From CAUZIZ01 sp965219855 (lineage in GTDB: Bacteria > Acidobacteriota > UBA6911 > RPQK01 > JAJDTT01): a stretch of 64,000 nt of DNA. The stretch covers positions 139,346-203,345 of the forward strand of contig CBDCOR010000009.1 of the NCBI GenBank assembly GCA_965219855.1, given 5' to 3'. The notes below the pieces were generated by a model, which made no database searches, was not told where the DNA came from, and was given only the letters and a program-made list of their open reading frames with translations. The stretch's first letter is position 1. Each line of letters starts with the position of its first letter. This document shows positions 55,220 to 63,056 of this stretch, piece by piece. The position numbers and the translations under genes are program-made.

Positions 55220-57093
55220 AATCCCTCGCTGTCCCTTGTATGAACCGCCAGACGTTTACCATCGGGAGACAGACGCGCCGAATAGAGCTTCAACTGGGTT
55301 TCGACCAGCGGCTCCTCAACTCCCTGCCTATCCACCCAGACCAGCGTGTCCTCCCGGTCCTTATCCGATCCAGGCACATACGCGAGCGCCCCCCTCCGGG
55401 AGACCGCCCATTTGGCGGGTGACGCTGGTGGCATCCACACCCCGTCTACTACTGGTACGCCTGATCCCCGAACCTGCAGAGCGTCCAGATCGAAAGGTGC
55501 CGCCATCAGGGAGCCGCCCTGGGGGTAGATCAGGTAGCCTGGGGGCAAGTAGCGGGCGAACTGCCCTTCCAGAAGAATGCTTTGCTGACCTGTGTCTAGA
55601 GAAAGCATCCCAGTGCCCCGTTCTGACACACTTCCGAAAAGGACTTCCTTGCCTCCAGGAAGAAACTGCGGCCAGAAAAGGCCTCCCTCTGGGATCAATT
55701 GCTCCGGAATGCCTCCGCTCGAAGAAACCCGCCAGAGGCCGGGTTTCTTTCCTAAAATAATGGTGCCATCCTCTCCCCAGGCCGCTCCCCGAGCGATTCC
55801 TACCTCGCAGATCGTCACGGGCTTTCCACCGAGCAGGGACCATTTCTTCAACTTGGCCCCTGATAGGCCAGAAAAGAAACCCACCCACTGGCCATCAGGA
55901 GAGAAAAACGGGCCCCAGCCACCCTCCGAACCGGGAATCGGCTTGGCTTCAAGCTGATCTGTGGGACGCAAGTAAAGCCGCTGAGTGTTATCTCGGACTG
56001 TACCGTAGGCCAGTTGGGCCCCGTCGGGGGACAGTGCCAAGGGTGCCAATTCAGAAATCACTTCATCGGCAGGGAGGGTGATAGGGAACCGAGTGACTGT
56101 GGCTGGTGCAGGTTGGCTGTCGTATTCGCGACTCCAGAGGAAGAAACCCACGACCACCAACAGACCAATGACAGCCAAAAGGACTGGCTGCTGCCATCTG
56201 GATTGGCTCGCAGTTCCCACCTCGCCATAAGAATCATCGGAAGGCTGCTCGAGAACGTGCCGGATCTCGATTCTGGCATCCCCAATGTGCTGGACGCGGT
56301 CATGAGGGTCCTTCTCGAGACAGCGGCGAAGAAGTTTCCGCATCGCCAAGGGGGTGTCCTTCGGCAACCTCTCCCAGCCTGGTTCCTTCTGGAGGATCTT
56401 GGCGATGGAGTCGGAGATCGTCTCTCCTCCAAATTGCTGTTCTCCGGTCAGGCACTCAAGCAAGACACATCCAAAGGCCCAGATGTCGGTCCTCTGATCA
56501 ACCTGCTTGCCGCGAGCCTGTTCCGGACTCATGTAGGCCGCCGTCCCCAGGAGCATCCCCTCCTGTGTGGCCTCCAGCGTCAGCGTGGGGGAGTTGGCGA
56601 GTTCCTGCTGTGACAGCTCCGGCTCCAGTGCCTTGGCCAGCCCGAAGTCCAGAACCTTGATCTTGCCCTGGGGCGTGATCTTCACATTGGCTGGCTTGAG
56701 ATCCCGGTGAACGATTCCTTTTTCATGAGCCGCCTCTACAGCCTGGGCGATCTCCAAGGCGATCGCAAGGGCCTCCTCTGTCGGGATCGGACCCTTGGCA
56801 ATTCGCTCCGCTAGCGTCGGGCCCTCCACCAGTTCCAGCACCAGTGCCTGCACGTCTCCGTCCACCTCCAGCCCGTAGATGGTGCTGATGTGGGGATGGT
56901 CGAGAGACGCCAAGACTTTCGCCTCTCTCTGAAAGCGACTCATTCTTTGGGGATCCTGGGCGAACTTCTCGGGCACGATCTTCAGCGCTACCTCTCGTCC
57001 GAGACGAGTGTCCGTGGCCCGGTAGACGGCACCCATACCTCCTTCGCCCAGCTTCGCCGTGATCTTGTAATGATTAATGCTTTGACCTAGCAA
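55195..57093 (-). CDS. Membrane Ser/Thr protein kinase with TolB/PD40-type propeller, 3' truncated
   Basis: 632 residues. The N-terminal PASTA-less Hanks kinase has GEGGMG (16-21), Lys38, HRDLKPAN (catalytic Asp131) and DFG (149-151). One membrane helix lies at about 300-320, then PD40/WD40-like repeats (LALSPDGAQLAYG, FFSPDGQWVGFF). The chain ends abruptly at 'DSEGFQIWGRCE' after a few blades. It overlaps the convergent receptor gene by 25 bp, and both genes seem to lose their 3' ends at this point. Kinase residues are intact. Confidence 0.9.
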   Translation of the reverse strand: MLGQSINHYKITAKLGEGGMGAVYRATDTRLGREVALKIVPEKFAQDPQRMSRFQREAKVLASLDHPHISTIYGLEVDGDVQALVLELVEGPTLAERIAKGPIPTEEALAIALEIAQAVEAAHEKGIVHRDLKPANVKITPQGKIKVLDFGLAKALEPELSQQELANSPTLTLEATQEGMLLGTAAYMSPEQARGKQVDQRTDIWAFGCVLLECLTGEQQFGGETISDSIAKILQKEPGWERLPKDTPLAMRKLLRRCLEKDPHDRVQHIGDARIEIRHVLEQPSDDSYGEVGTASQSRWQQPVLLAVIGLLVVVGFFLWSREYDSQPAPATVTRFPITLPADEVISELAPLALSPDGAQLAYGTVRDNTQRLYLRPTDQLEAKPIPGSEGGWGPFFSPDGQWVGFFSGLSGAKLKKWSLLGGKPVTICEVGIARGAAWGEDGTIILGKKPGLWRVSSSGGIPEQLIPEGGLFWPQFLPGGKEVLFGSVSERGTGMLSLDTGQQSILLEGQFARYLPPGYLIYPQGGSLMAAPFDLDALQVRGSGVPVVDGVWMPPASPAKWAVSRRGALAYVPGSDKDREDTLVWVDRQGVEEPLVETQLKLYSARLSPDGKRLAVHTRDSEGFQIWGRCE

Positions 57094-57133
57094 TGGGGAT
57101 CTCCAGACTACAGGGTCGCACTTTCACCTCCGC

Positions 57134-58153
57134 TTACTTCGTCGAGACGACTACCGATTGCGGCGGTCCCTCCATTCGATGCAATTCGCTTTGGGCGAAG
57201 CCAGCGTCGGCAAACATGCTATCCAGTTCCTTGAAAGTGTAAGCGTCCCCAGTCGCAGTCGTGGCCAACATGATTATCGAGAATGAGGCTTGTTCAGCCG
57301 GGGTCACCCGGTCCTCGTTGGGGATGAACTCAAGCGTCACTGCCCGCCCCCCTTCGTTCAACGCAGAATGTGTCTTGCGCAAAAGGCGCGTGCATGTCGG
57401 GACGTCGAAATGGTGCAGGAAGTTCGTCAGCAGTACGATGTCAAAGCCTTCTCCAAACTCCACCTCGAAAGCGTCGCCGGGAAGCAGCGACAACCGGTCG
57501 GCCACTCCGGCTTCACGCGCATTCTGGGAGGCGACGTCGAGAACCGCCGGCCAGTCGAGAGAGACGATCTCAGCCTTGGGATGCCGAGTGGCGATAGCGA
57601 TGCCGAATACGCCGTGACCTGCCGCTATGTCGAGCACTTTGAGTGGTGCTTCCCGGTCGACATTGCTAGTGACAAGATCCCCGATGAAATCCGCTGAAGG
57701 CTGCATAAGCGGCACCATGCTGCGTGCGAACTCGACCCAGATAGGATTCTCCGACTCGACAGTGCCCGCGCCCTCCATCAACGTCCCTCCTCTGCGAACA
57801 ACACTCGCAATATCGGAGAAAGCGTCCATCACCTCCGGCGAGAGCATGAAGCGCCCCACCGTCCCGAAGTAAGCCGGGGAACCCTCGTCCAGAAAAAGGG
57901 CCGCGTCAGGGCTGCAGCGGTAGTTCATTCCTTCCTTCTCAAGCAGCCCATTAATCACCAGGAAATCGCATAGAATACGTGTGCCCCGCTCGCTGGCGCC
58001 CAACGCGTCCGCCAACGACGTCGCCGACTTTCTTTCGCCGCCGATGGCCGTGAAGAGCCCTAGTTCGAGAGCTCCCTTTAACGCTGCGCTGCTCTGAAAG
58101 GCATTGATGAGCTGAAAAATCGCTTGGGGTGTCGGAGTGTTTTGTTCCGTCAT
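57134..58153 (-). CDS. SAM-dependent O-methyltransferase (plant OMT/AdoMet_MTase family)
   Basis: 339 residues. The N-terminal winged dimerisation domain (10-100, 'LINAFQSSAALKGALELGLF') is followed by a Rossmann methyltransferase with SAM motif 'VLDIAAGHGVFGIAIA', acidic 'IVSLDWP', 'LLPGDAFEV' and catalytic-type 'LLTNFLHHF'. It resembles acetylserotonin/caffeate-type or antibiotic O-methyltransferases. The substrate is unknown. It is monocistronic in this window. Confidence 0.85.
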   Translation of the reverse strand: MTEQNTPTPQAIFQLINAFQSSAALKGALELGLFTAIGGERKSATSLADALGASERGTRILCDFLVINGLLEKEGMNYRCSPDAALFLDEGSPAYFGTVGRFMLSPEVMDAFSDIASVVRRGGTLMEGAGTVESENPIWVEFARSMVPLMQPSADFIGDLVTSNVDREAPLKVLDIAAGHGVFGIAIATRHPKAEIVSLDWPAVLDVASQNAREAGVADRLSLLPGDAFEVEFGEGFDIVLLTNFLHHFDVPTCTRLLRKTHSALNEGGRAVTLEFIPNEDRVTPAEQASFSIIMLATTATGDAYTFKELDSMFADAGFAQSELHRMEGPPQSVVVSTK

Positions 58154-58198
58154 ATCGCGAGATTATCGCCTTCCATCAAACCGTTCAAGTAGAGGGCA

Positions 58199-58306
58199 TT
58201 GATCTCAAGAAACCAAAGCTGTCCCGGTGCGGGCATCGCAATTGGAGTGGCTTTAGGTGCTGGCATTGGAGGAGCGCTTGACAAAAAGAAGAAGAGCGAC
58301 GTCTGA
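58199..58306 (+). pseudogene. Fragment of glycine-zipper membrane protein
   Basis: The frame reads 'GAGIAIGVALGAGIGGALD' then KKKKSDV and stop, the typical end of small glycine-zipper membrane proteins. The rest of the gene is missing. 58307-58474 shows no gene. Confidence 0.35.
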
Positions 58307-58474
58307 AGCGCCGCTCCTATAGTCGGGCCTCTGGTCTACCGCACAATTCCCTAATGGTCCGCGATTCGTTGGGAGCACCCCGCCTACTCGACCAGCCAGG
58401 ACGGATGATTGCGCCGCCGCAGTAGAAAACTTATGAATAATCCGGGCTAGAGTGAATGGCTCACGCAGCGTTGG

Positions 58475-58585
58475 AAGGCTGGTCTGTCCATCACTGCGGG
58501 ACCATGGGCGCGGGTGAAGTTTGAGAATGGGTTCAGGATGGTCTTGGATAGCCGGGCGAAAGTCGAGAAGGTGAAGGAGCAGTAA
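58475..58585 (+). pseudogene. Gene fragment, unknown family (copy 2)
   Basis: Reads 'AGLSITAGPWARVKFENGF' then RMVLDSRAKVEKVKEQ and stop. It is homologous to the fragment ending near 48720 but keeps a natural C-terminus. Confidence 0.4.
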
Positions 58586-58764
58586 CGTTGAGTTCTTGGT
58601 TCTGACCTCAGGTTCATCAGCCTCCTACCGACCTGGATCACCAGCGGTAACCGTGCAAAAAATTACTCTGCGGGTCACAGACGGACGCTTGTTGGTCGGG
58701 CTCGTTCCGTGGAAGGGAGAGAAACCTTGAAGAAAGATTCGCGATTGGGGCTTGGTGGAAGCCG

Positions 58765-58910
58765 ATTCAGTGAACGACGCGATGGTGTCTACAATCGATG
58801 TGCTCCCGACGCTGGCTCAATCGTATAGCGGCCACTCGGCATGCCTCGGTCCGAGAGAGTCCACCAGAGTTGGAAACCCGTTGAACCAGATTCGGGCCTT
58901 GGAGCAATAG
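58765..58910 (+). pseudogene. Possible sulfatase fragment
   Basis: Reads 'NDAMVSTIDVLPTLAQSY', matching the conserved 'VSTIDVLPTLL' segment near the end of secreted sulfatases, then continues without further similarity to a stop. It is short, so this is tentative. The remaining bases of 58586-58961 hold nothing recognisable. Confidence 0.3.
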
Positions 58911-58961
58911 TGCAACAAAGCCCATCTACCCTGGTACCTGCTGCCTCCAACAGCCAGCGCT

Positions 58962-60299
58962 CTATGCGGTAGCACCCACCGCCTTCTGTCCACCACCCAG
59001 GGCCCGGGTCGCATACATGATCAGCCCGAAGGCGAGCAGGAGCACGGCGGTCCCCGTCAACAGGGCGTAGTCTTCGAGCTGAAGCAGGACGTAGAGGATG
59101 CCGTAGAGCCCCATTTCCACCGCCGCGATGATGCCGGCGAGCCTGGTCTCTCGGGTGATGGCTCCCACGTACCAGGCAATCAGAGCGGTCATGATGAGGC
59201 TAGCGAGGGTGTAGGCGATGCCAAAGCGAATGTGCTCGGACAGCGAGAGAAGTGTGAGATAGAAGAGGGCCAGTCCCAGACCCACGACACCGTACTGCAC
59301 GAGATGAAACCCGCATCCGGCCATGAGCTCGAAGCAGACGAAGACAAGGTAGGTCAGTGCCACGAAGAGAACTCCGTACTTGATGCCGCGATCCACCAGC
59401 GTGTAGGGAGTCACTGGATTGTGGAGACGGACCCCGCCCAGGTGCCGGGCGATGGTCAGGGGCTCGTCACTCGCCGACCAGGCATCCGGCATCCCGCGCG
59501 CAAACGCATGCACCGACCATTGGGCGTCAAAGCCATCTTTGGAGATCTTGTATCTGTCCGGGAGAAAGGCGCCCGAGAAGCTGGGGTGGGGCCAGGAAGA
59601 CTGCATCGAGACGGTGGTCGCAGCCCCTATCGGGGCGAAGTGGAAGCTATCGGTGCCCTTGAGCCCCAACGACAGCGAGAATTCCTCGGTTGCTTCGCCG
59701 GTATAGGTCGCCAGCGGCACGTGCACACCCTTCTCCGCGACGAATGCATGGTGGCTTCCAGGTTCCACTTCCAGCCGGACGTCACCCAGACGCAGTTGGC
59801 TGATATGGCCTACCGCGTGGATGTCGCCCAGTCCGATCACCAGCTTCGCTTCGTCCAGAAGCAGGCGATCCGGTTGGGGGTCCAGTTTGTCCAGGTCCAG
59901 CGTCGGGAAGGAGCCAAGAAGGTTCACCTCGGCCTGGAAGACTGGGACGTCATAGATGGCGCGATGTCGAAACTGATGCTCCAGCTTGACGTCCATGTCG
60001 AGACGGTCGGGCAGGACGATGACGTTCATGGGAGACTCACGCCAGCGCGTTTCCACAACCCGGCCATCCTGGATGCGATCGTCCCGCACCTTACGCATGG
60101 CCGGCACCACCAACACCGGCCCGACGATCTTCTGCTGATTTCCCCAGCTGGCAGCGATCTCATGCAGAGTCTGCTGGAAGTAGCCCTGACGCTCGCTGGA
60201 GAGTCCGGACACGAGCCCCAGGGGAATAAGCATGATTAGTACCAGGAAGCCTACCACTGCGAATCGCACGATTAGATTGGTCTGAAGCCGCTCAGTCAT
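58962..60299 (-). CDS. creD: Inner-membrane protein CreD
   Basis: 445 residues. An N-terminal helix, a large periplasmic domain (about 40-300) and five or so C-terminal helices. Diagnostic text: 'IPLGLVSGLSSERQGYF', 'IVGPVLVVP', 'VHAFARGMPDAW' and 'VDRGIKYGVLFVALTYLVFVCFE'. CreD affects envelope integrity and beta-lactam response in enterobacteria; CreBC is not present here. A winged-helix regulator is encoded just upstream, with an operator between them. Confidence 0.92.
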   Translation of the reverse strand: MTERLQTNLIVRFAVVGFLVLIMLIPLGLVSGLSSERQGYFQQTLHEIAASWGNQQKIVGPVLVVPAMRKVRDDRIQDGRVVETRWRESPMNVIVLPDRLDMDVKLEHQFRHRAIYDVPVFQAEVNLLGSFPTLDLDKLDPQPDRLLLDEAKLVIGLGDIHAVGHISQLRLGDVRLEVEPGSHHAFVAEKGVHVPLATYTGEATEEFSLSLGLKGTDSFHFAPIGAATTVSMQSSWPHPSFSGAFLPDRYKISKDGFDAQWSVHAFARGMPDAWSASDEPLTIARHLGGVRLHNPVTPYTLVDRGIKYGVLFVALTYLVFVCFELMAGCGFHLVQYGVVGLGLALFYLTLLSLSEHIRFGIAYTLASLIMTALIAWYVGAITRETRLAGIIAAVEMGLYGILYVLLQLEDYALLTGTAVLLLAFGLIMYATRALGGGQKAVGATA

Positions 60300-60327
60300 G
60301 GTTCACCTCATTGAATTGTCTGTGAAG

Positions 60328-60346
60328 AACTTTAAGATACAAAGTA
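60328..60346. promoter_or_regulatory. Operator upstream of creD
   Basis: AACTTTAAGATACAAAGTA, a 6-7-6 inverted repeat (one end mismatch), 29 bases before the creD ATG. The same pattern occurs at 61475-61493. Confidence 0.55.
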
Positions 60347-60439
60347 TAAGGGCCTGGCATAGCGTCGATGGCTCTCCGTCAGCCACTGGTTAAGAACCGG
60401 GCATTTGGAACGGGTTTCCGGGTGGGGCGGTCGTGGGCT

Positions 60440-60844
60440 TCATCGCAGGTCACCTGTCGCTTTGATCAGGGCTTCCATGTGCTTGAGATAACGCTGAAGG
60501 ACCCTCCGGCCGAGCTCGGTGATCCGATACTCGGTCCTGGGGACTCGACCATCGAAACCCTTGGTGCATTCGATGAGGCTGGCATCCTCGAGCTTTCTTG
60601 CGTGGACGCTCAGGTTGCCGTCTGTGGCCTCCAGCAGGGCCTTCAAATCCGTGAAGGTCATGGTCCTGGTGACGGCGAGAGCGCTCATGATCCCCAGGCG
60701 CACACGTTCTGTAATGAGTCGATGAAAGCTCCGCTCACCATCGTCGGCCAGAAAGCCCTTGACCGTCTCCAGCGAGGGACGGCGGCTTTTGCTGGATGGT
60801 TCGGCTCGGACCTGATGTTGAGCCTTGCTCGTCCTGGTCACCAT
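60440..60844 (-). CDS. Winged-helix transcriptional regulator
   Basis: 134 residues. The central wHTH reads 'RLGIMSALAVTRTMTFTDLKALLEATDGNLSVHARKLEDASLIE', with wing 'RTEYRITELGRRVLQRYLKHMEAL'. It belongs to the small MarR/ArsR-like 'HTH_27' type often paired with CreD-like membrane proteins. A GGAGG lies 6 bases before the ATG. Its start is 1 base from the stop of the membrane protein gene 60846-61430, so they form one operon. It probably represses creD and its own operon through the shared palindromes. Confidence 0.82.
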   Translation of the reverse strand: MVTRTSKAQHQVRAEPSSKSRRPSLETVKGFLADDGERSFHRLITERVRLGIMSALAVTRTMTFTDLKALLEATDGNLSVHARKLEDASLIECTKGFDGRVPRTEYRITELGRRVLQRYLKHMEALIKATGDLR

Positions 60845-60845
60845 G

Positions 60846-61430
60846 TCAGCCTCCGAAACGTCTCATCAGCACAATACCGAAGGCCACGTGAAGCAGGCCG
60901 AAGGTGGCCGTCAGCAGAGTCTGGTTCCAGTCGGGTTCTGCCAGGGCAACCGTTCCCAGGGCAAGGAAGGCGACTCCCATCCAGGGCACCGGACGCGCCG
61001 CATAGGTCCCGGCTGACAGGATGCCGGTTCCGTAGCAAAGCATCCAGATTGGGGGTATGACGCTCCACTGTTGTCGTGGCCAGAGGGCAGCGGTCAACAT
61101 GGCACCGACGGCGAGGCTGGGCACGAGGCACGTCAGAAACCGGCGTCCGGCGTCATTGAAGAGGGTCTGTCCCAGCGAACGCGCTTTCCAGAGCATGGAG
61201 ACCACACCCACGAGAAAGGCCACAACCGCCGCCGCCAGCCAGATTCGGAGCTGGCTGCTGCTATCCCCGGGTGCCACCTTCCAGTGGGCTAATGCCCCAG
61301 CCAGGAGGGCGACGCAGCCCATGACCACTCCCCCCAGGCCGGAGACGGAGGAGACCGTCGTGGCCCGCTCCATCGTCTGCCGGATGTAGCGCAGATTGCC
61401 TTCGGCTTTGTGCTGGAGAAAGACTGGCAT
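60846..61430 (-). CDS. Five-helix membrane protein co-encoded with wHTH regulator
   Basis: 194 residues from ATG 61430. An N-terminal cytoplasmic segment 'FLQHKAEGNLRYIRQTMERATTVSSVSGLGGVVMG' is followed by about five helices. It may sense membrane or envelope state for the regulator (inference). Family not recognised. The start at 61430 rather than 61508 is chosen because the operator at 61475-61493 would otherwise lie in the coding region. Confidence 0.65.
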   Translation of the reverse strand: MPVFLQHKAEGNLRYIRQTMERATTVSSVSGLGGVVMGCVALLAGALAHWKVAPGDSSSQLRIWLAAAVVAFLVGVVSMLWKARSLGQTLFNDAGRRFLTCLVPSLAVGAMLTAALWPRQQWSVIPPIWMLCYGTGILSAGTYAARPVPWMGVAFLALGTVALAEPDWNQTLLTATFGLLHVAFGIVLMRRFGG

Positions 61431-61474
61431 CAGAATTCCATTGTATTCTAGTCGCTGAAGGGCCATCGAACAAG

Positions 61475-61493
61475 TACTTTTCAATATAAAGTA
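61475..61493. promoter_or_regulatory. Operator upstream of the membrane protein-wHTH operon
   Basis: TACTTTTCAATATAAAGTA, a perfect 6-7-6 inverted repeat, 45 bases before ATG 61430. It matches the creD operator in arms and spacing. Confidence 0.6.
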
Positions 61494-61626
61494 ACTCGAG
61501 TCCAGCATTTTGTTGCAGTCGTGGTGTTCCGGCCTCGCCCTGAGCAGCCCGTGCGACCTTGCTCCGGGGTTCTCGGTTGGAATAGACTGGTGCGGCAGAG
61601 ACCTATCCCCGTTGAGTCATAGTGGT

Positions 61627-62850
61627 ATGGATCTAGAGCCCCTATCAGGCCCAGCAGTGTATCCGTTCCCCAACCACGGCCTCACAGCTCGGCTCCGCCT
61701 TTGCAGGCTGGCAGCCTTCCTGCTGCTAGCCCCCTCGATTCTCCCCGGTGTGGAAGCCCGTGTCAGGCTGGAGGTCGTGCGGCGCGATGTTCTGATCTCC
61801 AACCCGGGCACTTACAAGATTCCGGACGAACAACTCCACTACCCGTACCTCTACGAGTCCACCAACGGCCGTTGGTACTTGACCTACCGCGAAGGGCCCC
61901 ACAGGGAGGCTCAGTGGGGTCCGGGCAACCGTGAGCAATGTGTGCAGTCAGGCGACCGGGGAAAGACCTGGCTGCCCTGGATGGGAATGAGACCCGAGCT
62001 GTTGTATCAGTTCTTCGTCACTCGCCTCCGGGACGGCAGCCTCGTCAGCTACCGCCATAAGATGACTGGCCTCGCGAAGTCAGAGGATGGGACGATCCAG
62101 GGCACGCAGTTCATACTGCGTTCGAAGGACGAGGGCGCGGCCTGGAGCCGACATCTGGTTCCCGTCACCAATCTGCCCTTCACGCTTGGATCCGTGCTGG
62201 TCTTCTTCTGGGGACCAGCTCTCGAGATGCCCGACGGGCGGCTCTTGTGGCCCGTCTACAGCAGGGAGGGAAGAACTCGCTACCCCTACGGAGTGGCCCT
62301 GGGATCGATCCTGGGAATCACCGAGTCTACCGACGGCGGATCGAGCTTTCGCTGGATTGCCTCCATGTGCGACGACGTCACCGTGGGACAGCATCGCGAA
62401 CCCGGTCTGGTCAGGCTACCCTCGGGAGAGCTCTTGGCGGTGATCCGAACCGGCACCTTTCCCTCGGACGACAACGTCATGGTCCAGGTCCGCTCCTCCG
62501 ACGGCGGCTACACCTGGAGCCCGCCCCGCCGCCTGGCCCGCCCCGGTGTCTGTCCCCAGGTCCTGCTGTTGGACAATGGTGTCCTGGTTTGCAGCTACGG
62601 TTCGCGCCGTTACCTCCACGTGATGGCAAGCTGGGATGGCGGGGGGAGAGATTGGTCCGAACCGCTGATCCTCTACGAGGGACAGACTTCCGGCTACAGC
62701 AACGTGCAGACACTGGGACCCGATCACTTTCGGATCGTCTATCAGGAGGGCACGTTCGACGCCTTCCAGGAAGGCGGCAATCGCATTGTTCGCGTCGAGA
62801 TAAAGGCGACTCCGGCGAGCGGCTCCTTCCGCGCTAGAAATGCCTTCTAA
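61627..62850 (+). CDS. Secreted sialidase-like (BNR/Asp-box) protein
   Basis: 407 residues from ATG 61627. A signal peptide ends near GVEA (about residue 45). Asp-box-like repeats include SGDRGKTWL, SKDEGAAWS, STDGGSSFR, SSDGGYTWS and WDGGGRDWS: a propeller of the exo-sialidase superfamily. It is intact, unlike the related gene at 44817. The substrate is unknown. 62851-63056 shows no gene. Confidence 0.75.
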   Translation: MDLEPLSGPAVYPFPNHGLTARLRLCRLAAFLLLAPSILPGVEARVRLEVVRRDVLISNPGTYKIPDEQLHYPYLYESTNGRWYLTYREGPHREAQWGPGNREQCVQSGDRGKTWLPWMGMRPELLYQFFVTRLRDGSLVSYRHKMTGLAKSEDGTIQGTQFILRSKDEGAAWSRHLVPVTNLPFTLGSVLVFFWGPALEMPDGRLLWPVYSREGRTRYPYGVALGSILGITESTDGGSSFRWIASMCDDVTVGQHREPGLVRLPSGELLAVIRTGTFPSDDNVMVQVRSSDGGYTWSPPRRLARPGVCPQVLLLDNGVLVCSYGSRRYLHVMASWDGGGRDWSEPLILYEGQTSGYSNVQTLGPDHFRIVYQEGTFDAFQEGGNRIVRVEIKATPASGSFRARNAF

Positions 62851-63056
62851 CCCCAGGCACTTCTCTGGCAAGGGGCACACGCGATCCTTGTCCGCACTTC
62901 CGATAGAGATCTACTGGGAATACTGGGACAAGCCGGACAAGGAAGTGTGGCAAGCAGCATGTGATCTCACAACGTGAACCATTTGCAGTTCCATGCTCTA
63001 AAAACTGCTTTTTGAGATGCGAAACAGCAACAGGCTGACCAGAGCTACAAAACAGT

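Noticed and set aside
59232..60239. 335-residue frame opposite creD
   Set aside because: creD on the minus strand has family motifs and a placed operator; the opposite frame is a shadow.
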